From Flavobacteriales bacterium (GTDB lineage Bacteria > Bacteroidota > Bacteroidia > UBA10329), in the NCBI GenBank assembly GCA_020635535.1, contig JACJZP010000001.1:248001-312000 (forward strand): 64,000 nucleotides of DNA, read 5' to 3'. The stretch's first letter is position 1; each line of letters begins with the position of its first letter. Made by a program: the position numbers and the translations under genes. This document shows, one piece after another, positions 1 through 7,524 of the stretch. The notes under the pieces were generated by a model. It was not told the DNA's origin and made no database searches. It saw only the letters and a list, made by a program, of their open reading frames with translations.

Positions 1-1
1 A

Positions 2-106
2 GAGCCGCGTGGTGGAGATGGTAACCGCAGGGGCGACAGCAGAAAAGGTGGTAAAAAACCTACTGGACAGAAGCAAAAAGAGTCAGTTTCTGACAACGAA
101 AATTAA
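2..106 (+). CDS. C-terminal tail of a truncated Arg/Gly/Lys-rich protein
   Basis: Only the last 34 codons are inside the window; the gene starts upstream. The tail is low-complexity and basic (Gly, Arg, Lys, Asp, Ser) and ends at TAA 104-106. Tails like this occur in Bacteroidota on RNA-acting proteins such as pseudouridine synthases and DEAD-box helicases, but nothing here separates those options, so the function is left open. It runs in the same direction as the yceD operon, which has its own promoter starting just after this stop codon. Confidence 0.6.
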   Translation, partial: EPRGGDGNRRGDSRKGGKKPTGQKQKESVSDNEN

Positions 107-108
107 TC

Positions 109-139
109 GTTGTAGCTTAAGATCAATTAATTACCTTTG
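109..139 (+). promoter_or_regulatory. Bacteroidota-type promoter of the yceD-rpmF-fabH-accBC operon
   Basis: GTTG at 109-112 is followed after exactly 19 bases by TACCTTTG at 132-139. This fits the Bacteroidota sigma-A consensus TTTG-N19-TAnnTTTG. Transcription should begin about 5 bases after the box, giving a leader of roughly 14 bases before the ATG at 158. Confidence 0.8.
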
Positions 140-157
140 CAGCCCTCGTTCTGAAAC

Positions 158-688
158 ATGGGAAAGTCAAGCGAATTCATGATTCAATTCTCTGGATTGA
201 AGTTGGGAGTTCACCAATTTGAATTTTCGGTTGACAACTCGTTCTTTGAAAAACTCGATTATTCTCCGATCAAACGTGGAGAAGTTGCAGTGAATCTGGA
301 GCTGGAAAAGAAACCTGCCCTGCTTACGCTCAACTTCAAACTTGATGGATGGATCGGTGAAACCTGCGACCGTTGTGCCGTGGATTATCACCAGAAATTG
401 AACGGAGAACACCAGATGTTTGTGAAGTTCGGTGAGGAATATGATGAACCAGATGACAATCTGATCATCCTTCCGCACGAAGCATACGAACTTGACGTTA
501 CGCAACTGGTCTATGAGTTTATCGGGCTGAACGTTCCACTGAGAAAAGTTCCCTGCGAAGAAGATGGTGACACATCCATCTGCGATCAGGAAACCTTGAA
601 AGCTTTGGAAAGTTCAGATTCAGAAGAGGAAAAGGAAAACCCCTTGTGGGCAGAATTGAATAAGATCAAAGATCAACTGAAAGACTAA
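158..688 (+). CDS. yceD: YceD/DUF177 family protein, probable large-subunit rRNA accumulation factor
   Basis: This 176-residue protein has the DUF177 layout: a beta-rich N-terminal half, then CxxC (C70, C73, in a CDRC motif) and a second cysteine pair (C133, C142) that may bind a metal. DUF177 proteins are linked to 23S rRNA accumulation and are usually encoded next to ribosomal protein L32, as here: rpmF follows after 20 bases. The C-terminal 30 residues are acidic and helical. A promoter lies 18 bases upstream of the chosen ATG. An internal ATG at 179 is possible but would trim only seven residues. Confidence 0.85.
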   Translation: MGKSSEFMIQFSGLKLGVHQFEFSVDNSFFEKLDYSPIKRGEVAVNLELEKKPALLTLNFKLDGWIGETCDRCAVDYHQKLNGEHQMFVKFGEEYDEPDDNLIILPHEAYELDVTQLVYEFIGLNVPLRKVPCEEDGDTSICDQETLKALESSDSEEEKENPLWAELNKIKDQLKD

Positions 689-708
689 CACGATCAATTA
701 TATAGGTT

Positions 709-894
709 ATGGCACATCCTAAACGAAAAATATCCAAGCAGCGTAGAGACAAGAGACGTACGCATTACAAAACTGAGGCTCCAACTGTAGCTGTTTGTCC
801 AACAACTGGCGAGCCGCACATTTACCACCGTGCTCATTGGTACGAAGGAAAGCTTTACTACAAGGGTAAAGTGGTTATGGAAAAGGAAGCATAG
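709..894 (+). CDS. rpmF: 50S ribosomal protein L32
   Basis: At 61 residues this has the normal L32 length. The basic N-terminus MAHPKRKISKQRRDKRRTH is characteristic, as is the later YHRAHWYEGKLYY segment of the Bacteroidota form. It sits between yceD and fabH, the same order as in many bacteria, which ties ribosome and membrane lipid synthesis together. A strong hairpin follows it at 926-953, so part of the transcription probably stops here and rpmF is made in excess over fabH and acc. Confidence 0.97.
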   Translation: MAHPKRKISKQRRDKRRTHYKTEAPTVAVCPTTGEPHIYHRAHWYEGKLYYKGKVVMEKEA

Positions 895-925
895 AATCCT
901 GAAAAACGGATTTGCGAATGATAGG

Positions 926-953
926 ATTGCGGCTAACTTAGCCGCAATTTTTG
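926..953 (+). terminator. Intra-operon hairpin with U-tract between rpmF and fabH
   Basis: The arms TTGCGGC and GCCGCAA enclose TAACTTA, which can extend the stem, and are followed by TTTTTG. The shape is that of an intrinsic terminator. It lies between co-directional genes 88 bases apart, so it may act as a partial terminator or attenuator. Confidence 0.7.
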
Positions 954-981
954 TTTAGAGGGGAAGGGAAAAACCATCGGA

Positions 982-1992
982 ATGACCAAAACCAGAGCGG
1001 CCATAACTGGAATAAATACTTGGGTTCCTGAGTACAGACTCACGAATGCGGAACTCGAAAAAATGGTCGACACCAATGACGAGTGGATACAAACTCGTAC
1101 GGGCATTCAAGAGCGAAGAATCTTAAAGGGAAAAGACAAGGGTACGTCAACTATGGCAATTCCTGCGGTTAAGGGATTGTTAAAAAAGACCGGAACCGAC
1201 CCAAGAGATATCGATCTGGTGATCTGTGCCACGGTAACTCCTGACATGCAGTTTCCAGCCACCGCGAACATCATTTCAGACAAGTGTGGTCTGATCAACG
1301 CTTTCAGCTTTGATCTGAACGCAGCTTGTTCTGGGTTTATTGATGCAGTGACCACCGCTTCAATGTACATTGAAAGTGGACGATACAAGAAAGTGATCGT
1401 TATCGGTGCAGATAAGATGTCGTCTATAATTGATTACACTGATCGTGCAACATGCATCATTTTTGGAGATGCAGCTGGTGCCGTGCTGATGGAACCAAAC
1501 GATGAAGGTTTCGGCCTCATTGACCACAGACTTTACTCCGATGGCTCTGGCGTGGTACACTTGCATCAGAAAGCAGGGGGATCCATGCGACCAGCAACCC
1601 ATGAAACAGTTGACGCTCGCGAGCATTATGTTTATCAGGAGGGCGCTGCTGTATTCAAGTTCGCAGTGACCAAAATGGCAGAAGTTTCGGAGGAAGTGAT
1701 GCAGCGCAACAATCTCACGGCAGATGATGTTGCTTACCTGGTGCCACATCAGGCCAATAAAAGGATTATTGATGCCACGGCATCGCGAATGGGAGTGGAT
1801 GAGGAAAAAGTGATGCTGAACATCATGCGATATGGCAACACGACAAACGGCACCATTCCACTTTGTTTGGATGAGTGGGAGTCGAAACTGAAGAAAGGAG
1901 ATAACCTAATAATCAGTGCATTTGGCGGTGGTTTTACATGGGGCGCGCTCTACGTAAAATGGGCCTATGATGGGGCCTCAGCAGCCAATTGA
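982..1992 (+). CDS. fabH: 3-oxoacyl-ACP synthase III (KAS III)
   Basis: FabH starts fatty acid synthesis by condensing an acyl-CoA primer with malonyl-ACP. The 336-residue product has the full catalytic triad: Cys116 in NAACSGF, His256 in LVPHQANKRI, and Asn286 in GNTTNGT. The C-terminal GGGFTWGA glycine loop is also present. It is followed by accB and accC, whose products make the malonyl-CoA used in this reaction, so the operon groups substrate supply with the initiating enzyme. The ATG at 982 follows the hairpin by 28 bases. Confidence 0.96.
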   Translation: MTKTRAAITGINTWVPEYRLTNAELEKMVDTNDEWIQTRTGIQERRILKGKDKGTSTMAIPAVKGLLKKTGTDPRDIDLVICATVTPDMQFPATANIISDKCGLINAFSFDLNAACSGFIDAVTTASMYIESGRYKKVIVIGADKMSSIIDYTDRATCIIFGDAAGAVLMEPNDEGFGLIDHRLYSDGSGVVHLHQKAGGSMRPATHETVDAREHYVYQEGAAVFKFAVTKMAEVSEEVMQRNNLTADDVAYLVPHQANKRIIDATASRMGVDEEKVMLNIMRYGNTTNGTIPLCLDEWESKLKKGDNLIISAFGGGFTWGALYVKWAYDGASAAN

Positions 1993-2037
1993 TCGGATAC
2001 AGATTTTTATACCTTTAATCTCATAATCGAGGAAAAT

Positions 2038-2547
2038 ATGGATGTCAAGGAAATCCAAGAGTTGATAAAATTCGTAGCCAAATCTGGCGTAAGCGAGGTA
2101 GATATTGAGTCGAAAGACTTTAAGATCTCCATTAAAACTCCACCTTACAGAAGAGGTGGTCAACCAGAGGTTCAGATCGTGCAAGCGGTGCCTGCACAGC
2201 CTGCGCCACAAACCGTTGTTGCGGCTCAACCAGTTGCTCAGCCTGCTGCCGCAGAAGCAGCACCTGCTGCTGCCAAAGAAGCTGCCAGCGCTGCCGAGAA
2301 TGGAAACTACGAAGAGGTGAAATCTCCTATGATCGGAACTTTCTATCGCTCTCCATCGCCAGAAAAACCACCGTTTGTGGGAGTTGGCGATGAAGTGAAA
2401 AAAGGCGATGTGATCTGCATCATTGAGGCCATGAAACTCTTCAACGAGATTGAAGCCGAAGTAAGCGGTAAGATTGTTAAGGTGTTGGTTGATGACTCTA
2501 CTCCAGTTGAGTACGACCAGCCACTTTTCCTTATTGAGCCGCATTAA
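2038..2547 (+). CDS. accB: Biotin carboxyl carrier protein of acetyl-CoA carboxylase
   Basis: The 169-residue protein has an N-terminal helical domain (about 1-35), a flexible Ala/Pro-rich linker (about 48-88) and a C-terminal biotinyl domain. The biotin-accepting lysine is Lys133 in EAMKLFNE; the usual residue after Leu is Met, and here it is Phe. AccB carries CO2 from the AccC active site to the carboxyltransferase. It lies 45 bases after fabH and 21 bases before accC. Confidence 0.96.
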   Translation: MDVKEIQELIKFVAKSGVSEVDIESKDFKISIKTPPYRRGGQPEVQIVQAVPAQPAPQTVVAAQPVAQPAAAEAAPAAAKEAASAAENGNYEEVKSPMIGTFYRSPSPEKPPFVGVGDEVKKGDVICIIEAMKLFNEIEAEVSGKIVKVLVDDSTPVEYDQPLFLIEPH

Positions 2548-2568
2548 GTCTAACGCAAACCCGCTTTC

Positions 2569-3903
2569 GTGTTTAAGAAGATTCTCATAGCCAACCGAGG
2601 TGAAATTGCTTTGCGCGTGATCAGAACGTGCAAAGAGATGAACATCAAAACGGTAGCGGTTTACTCCACTGCCGATAAGGACAGTCTACATGTTCGCTTT
2701 GCGGATGAAGCCGTTTGCATTGGTCCAGCACCAAGTCCTCAGAGTTATCTGAATATTCCGAGCATCATGGCTGCGGCTGAGATCACGAATGCCGATGCCA
2801 TTCATCCGGGTTACGGTTTCCTTTCTGAGAACGCCAATTTCTCCAGAATCTGTGGAGAGCATGGAATCAAATTCATCGGTGCCTCGCCAGATATGATCGA
2901 TGGCATGGGCGATAAAGCTTCTGCCAAAGAAACCATGGAAAAGGCCGGTGTTCCGTGTATTCCAGGTTCAAAAGGGTTGCTAAAAGACCTTGAGGACGCC
3001 AAGAAAACTGCCAAGAAGATCAAATATCCGATCATGATGAAGGCCACTGCTGGTGGCGGAGGAAAGGGTATGCGGGTGGTTTGGAGCGAAGATGACCTTG
3101 AAGATGCATGGAATTCGGCCACCCAAGAGGCAAGAGCTTCGTTTGGGAACGATGGCATGTACATGGAGAAGTTCATCGAAGACCCGCGGCACATTGAAAT
3201 TCAGATCATTGGCGACCAGTTTGGCAACTACTGCCACCTGTCGGAGCGTGATTGTTCCATACAGCGCAGACACCAGAAACTGGTAGAAGAAACACCTTCG
3301 CCATTCATGACAGATGAATTGCGCGACCGCATGGGCGAAGCTGCTGTTAAAGCGGCCGCAGCGGTGAATTACGAGGGTGCAGGAACCGTGGAATTCTTGG
3401 TGGACAAGAACCGCGACTTCTACTTCATGGAAATGAACACGCGGATTCAGGTAGAGCACCCGATCACGGAAGAGGTCATCAATTACGACCTCATCTGGGA
3501 ACAGATAAAGGTGGCGGCCGGTGTTCCTGTTTCAGGAAACCATTATTTCCCACAGATGCATGCCATTGAGTGTCGTATCAACGCAGAAGACCCTTATCAT
3601 GGGTTCCGTCCAAGCCCAGGTTGTATCACCACGCTACATACGCCCGGTGGGCATGGGGTTCGTATCGACTCCCACATTTATGCTGGTTATTGCATTCCAC
3701 CTAACTACGATTCGATGATTGCAAAACTCATCACTGTGGCTCAGACCCGCGAGGAAGCCATTGCCAAAATGCGTAGAGCACTGGATGAGTATGTGATTGA
3801 GGGCATCAAAACCACCATTCCGTTCCATCGTAAATTGATGGACGATGAGAATTTCATCAAAGGCAATTACACCACCAAATTCATGGAGAGCTTTGAGCTT
3901 TGA
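2569..3903 (+). CDS. accC: Acetyl-CoA carboxylase, biotin carboxylase subunit
   Basis: AccC carboxylates the biotin on AccB using ATP and bicarbonate. The 444-residue protein begins FKKILIANRGEIALRV, the classic biotin carboxylase N-terminus, and has the ATP-grasp glycine loop TAGGGGKGMR near residue 162, the MNTRIQVEH active-site motif and the RINAEDP motif. The start codon is GTG at 2569; no in-frame ATG precedes the conserved N-terminus. It is the last gene of the operon and is followed by a long bidirectional terminator. Confidence 0.96.
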   Translation: MFKKILIANRGEIALRVIRTCKEMNIKTVAVYSTADKDSLHVRFADEAVCIGPAPSPQSYLNIPSIMAAAEITNADAIHPGYGFLSENANFSRICGEHGIKFIGASPDMIDGMGDKASAKETMEKAGVPCIPGSKGLLKDLEDAKKTAKKIKYPIMMKATAGGGGKGMRVVWSEDDLEDAWNSATQEARASFGNDGMYMEKFIEDPRHIEIQIIGDQFGNYCHLSERDCSIQRRHQKLVEETPSPFMTDELRDRMGEAAVKAAAAVNYEGAGTVEFLVDKNRDFYFMEMNTRIQVEHPITEEVINYDLIWEQIKVAAGVPVSGNHYFPQMHAIECRINAEDPYHGFRPSPGCITTLHTPGGHGVRIDSHIYAGYCIPPNYDSMIAKLITVAQTREEAIAKMRRALDEYVIEGIKTTIPFHRKLMDDENFIKGNYTTKFMESFEL

Positions 3904-3918
3904 CAGTTAAAAGCCCGT

Positions 3919-3959
3919 AAACAGAAACGGCCAAGCTTTGAGCTTGGCCGTTTCTGTTT
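3919..3959. terminator. Bidirectional intrinsic terminator after accC
   Basis: A perfect 19-base stem (3919-3937 with 3941-3959) encloses a TTG loop, with A-rich and T-rich outer ends, so it can work in both directions. It separates accC (+) from the lipoprotein gene ending at 3979 (-). Confidence 0.9.
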
Positions 3960-3978
3960 CAACTCAATCTTACATCTG

Positions 3979-4743
3979 TCATTCCCAAGGCGAAGAAGCA
4001 AAATACGTTTCCACATCAAGGTCAGCAGCAAACTCCTGATATTCCTTAGTTCCGAATATGGGTTGTGCCGCAGCTTGGAACTTCTCTCCATTTTCCCAAA
4101 CAATAATAACCGCCTGTGTGTTTTCTGCTAACGTTGGCATCCCCTCCTCACTTAACTTGTAAACCTTGAATTCGCGGGCAAACTTGTAACCGTCATAGTT
4201 ATTCAAGGAATTGAAGAAAGCATCTCTTTTTCCGCCAAAAGCATCGTCTGTTTTCCCTCTTCGAATTGCAAACTCCACAACGGTTCCAGGAGTTTTAATG
4301 GTCTCCATATCAAAAGATTCTCCATCCACTGTCTCTAATAAGGCATAGGCCAGTGGGTTGAAACTGGAAAAGTAGTCTTTGGTTACCTGCTCTGGCATTA
4401 ATCGACCTGCGGTTTCTCCAAATCCTTGCATGGAACTCCAATGCGTCATCCCAATTAAGATGTTGTCCAGATTAAGGTCAGGAAAAACGGTAAAGAAAGG
4501 TTTCCACTTTCCTTCGTTCAATGTTGCTTCTTCCTTTCCCAATACCTCAACAAACTTTGCTCTAGTTTCTAAGAATGTCTGATGTTGTCCATCTTTGGAT
4601 TGGTTGATTGCTATTTCAAATACCGAACTCATTTTTTCTGTTTTAGGTTGTTCTTCTGTTTTGATTTCCTCTTTCTGGTTGGAGGCACAACTTGTAATTA
4701 ACGCCACGCAAGCAAAGACTACTTTCATTTTTTTCATGTTCAT
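3979..4743 (-). CDS. Lipoprotein with probable tandem dimeric alpha/beta-barrel (ABM-like) halves
   Basis: This 254-residue protein starts with a lipoprotein signal (MKKMKVVFACVALITSC, lipobox cysteine Cys19), then a Lys/Glu/Thr linker. The mature part seems to have two similar halves, beginning near VFEIAINQSKDGQ and VVEFAIRRGKTDD, each of alpha/beta character. These resemble the small ferredoxin-like folds of antibiotic-biosynthesis-monooxygenase proteins. That fold call is tentative and no enzymatic role is claimed. It is divergent from an HxlR-type regulator across 118 bases of AT-rich DNA, so it is a likely target of that regulator. Confidence 0.65.
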   Translation of the reverse strand: MNMKKMKVVFACVALITSCASNQKEEIKTEEQPKTEKMSSVFEIAINQSKDGQHQTFLETRAKFVEVLGKEEATLNEGKWKPFFTVFPDLNLDNILIGMTHWSSMQGFGETAGRLMPEQVTKDYFSSFNPLAYALLETVDGESFDMETIKTPGTVVEFAIRRGKTDDAFGGKRDAFFNSLNNYDGYKFAREFKVYKLSEEGMPTLAENTQAVIIVWENGEKFQAAAQPIFGTKEYQEFAADLDVETYFASSPWE

Positions 4744-4861
4744 TTCAATTATTAAATGTTGAGGCCAAAATTCTATCTTAGTGTCTTTATTTACAAGTAG
4801 TTACATTTTTATTAATTAGTAATTATTTTGTTACCAATGCTGATTTTCAATTACTTATGAG
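4744..4861. promoter_or_regulatory. AT-rich divergent control region between the lipoprotein and HxlR genes
   Basis: These 118 bases hold both promoters. GTTAC occurs at about 4799-4803 and again near 4832-4836, with TAATTAGTAATTA between them, which may form a regulator site. I could not identify a clean TAnnTTTG box in either direction, so the exact promoters are unresolved. Confidence 0.4.
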
Positions 4862-5242
4862 ATGAAAAAAGTTGACATTGATTCAAGGCGTTTCAACAAT
4901 ATGGTGGAGAACATAAAAAAATATGGCGGCTGTCCGGTTAGCGCAACCTTGAAAGTGATAGGGGGGAAATGGAAGCCTTTGATTCTCTATTTTATTTCAG
5001 TTGACGTAAACAGATTCGGGCTACTTCAGCGCATGATGCCAGGATGTAGTAAACGTATGATGACCACCCAACTGAGAGAATTGGAAACAGATGGTCTAGT
5101 TAATAGAGAGGTATTTGCGGAGGTTCCGCCAAAAGTTATTTACACCCTAACCGCCAAAGGAGAGAGCCTGCGCCCCATTTTCAGCGAACTCAGCAAGTGG
5201 GGAATTGAGAACGTCTTAGAACCGAAATTACATTCAGATTGA
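4862..5242 (+). CDS. HxlR-family winged-helix transcriptional regulator
   Basis: The 126-residue protein matches the HxlR family throughout: CPVSATLKVIGGKWKPLIL at 24-42, the recognition-helix segment CSKRMMTTQLRELETDGLV, and the wing FAEVPPKVIYTLTAKG. Cys24 is at the position of the redox-active or electrophile-sensing cysteine found in several HxlR members. Such proteins bind palindromes as dimers and often control a divergent neighbour. The likely target here is the lipoprotein gene at 3979-4743. A thiol-stress signal is an inference only. Confidence 0.9.
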   Translation: MKKVDIDSRRFNNMVENIKKYGGCPVSATLKVIGGKWKPLILYFISVDVNRFGLLQRMMPGCSKRMMTTQLRELETDGLVNREVFAEVPPKVIYTLTAKGESLRPIFSELSKWGIENVLEPKLHSD

Positions 5243-5248
5243 TTAAGC

Positions 5249-6712
5249 CTACGATGCCCTAAGTTTATGCTCCAACCATCGGTTGTAATTCACCAGCTCG
5301 GCATCTTCGCTTCTTGGCGAAGTGGTTTTCGTGAATAGTTTGATGCGGTCTTTCATTTGCTCGCTGCGAAGCGATCTCCCCTTCAGGAACATGTCTGAAA
5401 TGAGGTCAAGCAGCATCTCTTCCCGCACATTTTCCTGATTCTCCAGCTGATCTTTGAAATCCTTTTTGATCTGCTTCATGCGGTATTCAAGGAAATCGGT
5501 ATCGCCCAACTCCAAACGGATAAGTATCTCCAGAATGGCAATCCTAAATTTCAAGGGCGCGGCTGTATTCTCAAATCGCTCATGATGATAAAGCTGGTTC
5601 AACCGCCTGATGGACTCGCGGTAATTGCCCAGATCGAAGTTGAAAATGGCCAGATTCAGATAAACGAAAACCGTATAAAACGGGGTCTTCTTCAACTTCT
5701 CATTATCCTCAAGGTCGTGCAAAATGGAAATGGCCTTATCCATATCCACTTTAGAATAGTTGATGACCAACGAATTGTAGTAGAAGAACATGAACCGATC
5801 GTAATGCAACCGATCGAACTCTTCCATAGCCAGCTTCAGCTTTTCTGCCCACTCCAGTGATTCTTCCAACCTGTTGTTCTTGAAAAGCGCATTCACCATA
5901 TAGGTCAACATCTGTAGTTTGGTCTGATGATTCGCCTTATTGAAAAGCTTCTCATTATCAAACTCCGCATAGGTTATGCGCAGATAATCTTCCAAATTGG
6001 CATAGTCGTGCTGCTGCAAAAGAATCTGACTAACAGCCTGATAGATCTTAAAGCGAAGTGCCGAACTTCCTTTCAGCTCCTTACTATCTGTTAGTTGCTG
6101 AACGGTTTCCTGAAGCATATCCACTACAGGATTATCTACGGGAGAGAAATTCTGAGTGATCTTCAGCTTGTATTTTACCGTTGCCAGAATATCATCTATC
6201 TGCCGCAGTGACTTCAACCTCAACTCATTTTCCTGTCGCTTGAGTATGTAAGTTTCGGGGTTAATGCTGAGCATTTCCTGGGACAAGCGGATGTACTCGG
6301 TATATATCAGGTCGAGCAGTTCAAGATTCTCTAAAGACATTGCTCTTTTCTCAGCTTTTCCAAGAAAATGCTCTGCCAAAGAGTGAAGATTTCTTGACAT
6401 GTAATGCCGCGCCAAACTGTACAGATTGATGGCCTGCGTAACGTCTTCATCCTCAAAATGCTGCAGCATGAGGCATTTGCTGAGGTCAGATTTCAACCTA
6501 TTCTTCAATCGGTAATAAGGGTTCTTATTTCCTTCAGGATAAAGTTTGGAGCTGGCAGCATCCTCATCAAACTGTTCGCGTTCTCTTTTTATGATGTCAA
6601 ACAATTCGATGTCTTTTCTTGGTTGATTGGCGCTGATGCGGGAAGAGTAGATCTTGAAGAATCGAATCTCTTCCTTATTCAGACCAAGAATCATTTGATT
6701 GAGCGTGTCCAT
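5249..6712 (-). CDS. Conserved cytoplasmic alpha-helical solenoid (TPR-like) protein of unknown function
   Basis: The protein has 487 residues, no signal peptide and no membrane segment. It is almost entirely helical, with amphipathic helix pairs reminiscent of degenerate TPRs (for example around 255-400). It opens with MDTLNQMILGLNKEEIRFFK, which resembles a Bacteroidota family of unknown role that I cannot name. It stands alone: its 3' end is six bases from the convergent HxlR gene, and its start diverges from the T9SS gene at 6791. A scaffold or regulatory role is plausible but not shown. Confidence 0.7.
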   Translation of the reverse strand: MDTLNQMILGLNKEEIRFFKIYSSRISANQPRKDIELFDIIKREREQFDEDAASSKLYPEGNKNPYYRLKNRLKSDLSKCLMLQHFEDEDVTQAINLYSLARHYMSRNLHSLAEHFLGKAEKRAMSLENLELLDLIYTEYIRLSQEMLSINPETYILKRQENELRLKSLRQIDDILATVKYKLKITQNFSPVDNPVVDMLQETVQQLTDSKELKGSSALRFKIYQAVSQILLQQHDYANLEDYLRITYAEFDNEKLFNKANHQTKLQMLTYMVNALFKNNRLEESLEWAEKLKLAMEEFDRLHYDRFMFFYYNSLVINYSKVDMDKAISILHDLEDNEKLKKTPFYTVFVYLNLAIFNFDLGNYRESIRRLNQLYHHERFENTAAPLKFRIAILEILIRLELGDTDFLEYRMKQIKKDFKDQLENQENVREEMLLDLISDMFLKGRSLRSEQMKDRIKLFTKTTSPRSEDAELVNYNRWLEHKLRAS

Positions 6713-6765
6713 TTGAGCGCGTAAGAAATATTGAAATTACAAAAGCAATTGTACAATCAAGGGAG

Positions 6766-6773
6766 TACATTTG
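6766..6773 (+). promoter_or_regulatory. TAnnTTTG -7 box of the small T9SS gene
   Basis: TACATTTG matches the Bacteroidota -7 element exactly; no TTG sits at the expected 19-base spacing. Transcription should begin about 5 bases downstream, which places the ATGs at 6779 and 6782 at or next to the start of the message and favours the ATG at 6791. Confidence 0.6.
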
Positions 6774-6790
6774 GGTAAATGATGTTGGAT

Positions 6791-7483
6791 ATGAAGCCAT
6801 TTGTCAGAATTCTAACCGTGATCTTTACCTCGCTGTTGAGCTTGAATCAAGCCCGATCGCAGGTAACATATGAGATTCAAATTGACAGTTTGGTCGGTTT
6901 GCCAGACACGATAACTGATGGAGAAACGGTGACTTTCTACATGCAGATCTCGCTCAATAGCCCACTCATTTACCAAGGCAATATCTATCTGGAACTCGAA
7001 TACGGTGGTAACTTCTATCAAGTCGATACCACCATAAGTCAAAACTTTCTGAACCCCAACTTCCCGAGTCAGTTACAGGCCACTCACTACTTCTCTACCA
7101 ATGATGATCTGAGCATAGGCGATAATGTTGTTGTTGTTTGGCCGCGAATTGGAGATGGAATAACCCCTTTACAGACTGTGGCAAATCCATATGAAACCAC
7201 AATTACATTGCGCGAACCGAACGGAATTGGTGAGAATGGTCCTCAGCGAATTGTTGAGCCATTCATTCGACCCAACCCAGCTGTTGCAAATATTGAATTC
7301 GGCCTAAAGCCCGATGTTCAGATTTCGCGTTCCATTCTTTACGACTTAACGGGTAAGATTCTTGCTCAAACCGGCAGAGAAAAACAACTTGACATTTCAA
7401 GACTTCCTGCAGGAATCTACTTCGTAGATGTTCTAACCGAAGAAGGCAACGTTTATTCAGATAAGTTGCTCATTACACGCTGA
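6791..7483 (+). CDS. Secreted T9SS type A sorting-domain protein
   Basis: From the ATG at 6791 the protein has 230 residues. It carries a signal peptide (MKPFVRILTVIFTSLLSLNQARSQ), a beta-rich body of about 130 residues, and a C-terminal domain of about 70 residues with FIRPNPAVANIEF, a type A form of the YPNP motif, ending SDKLLITR. The sorting domain should direct it through the type IX system to the cell surface or medium. The body is not recognised. Upstream ATGs at 6779 and 6782 are disfavoured because the -7 box lies directly in front of them. Confidence 0.75.
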   Translation: MKPFVRILTVIFTSLLSLNQARSQVTYEIQIDSLVGLPDTITDGETVTFYMQISLNSPLIYQGNIYLELEYGGNFYQVDTTISQNFLNPNFPSQLQATHYFSTNDDLSIGDNVVVVWPRIGDGITPLQTVANPYETTITLREPNGIGENGPQRIVEPFIRPNPAVANIEFGLKPDVQISRSILYDLTGKILAQTGREKQLDISRLPAGIYFVDVLTEEGNVYSDKLLITR

Positions 7484-7501
7484 GTCCGAAATCCGATCGG
7501 T

Positions 7502-7509
7502 TAACTTTG
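7502..7509 (+). promoter_or_regulatory. TAnnTTTG -7 box of ispG
   Basis: TAACTTTG is an exact -7 element 15 bases before the ATG at 7525. It overlaps a possible in-frame TTG at 7507, so that upstream codon cannot lie within a message started here. A matching TTG at -33 is not evident. Confidence 0.65.
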
Positions 7510-7524
7510 CAGCAAACTTCGGCA

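Noticed and set aside
2980..3459. Long antisense reading frame inside accC
   Set aside because: It overlaps a clear biotin carboxylase in another frame, has no family similarity and looks like a codon-bias shadow.
7507..7524. TTG start of ispG at 7507
   Set aside because: It overlaps the -7 promoter box, and the added residues are not part of the conserved protein.
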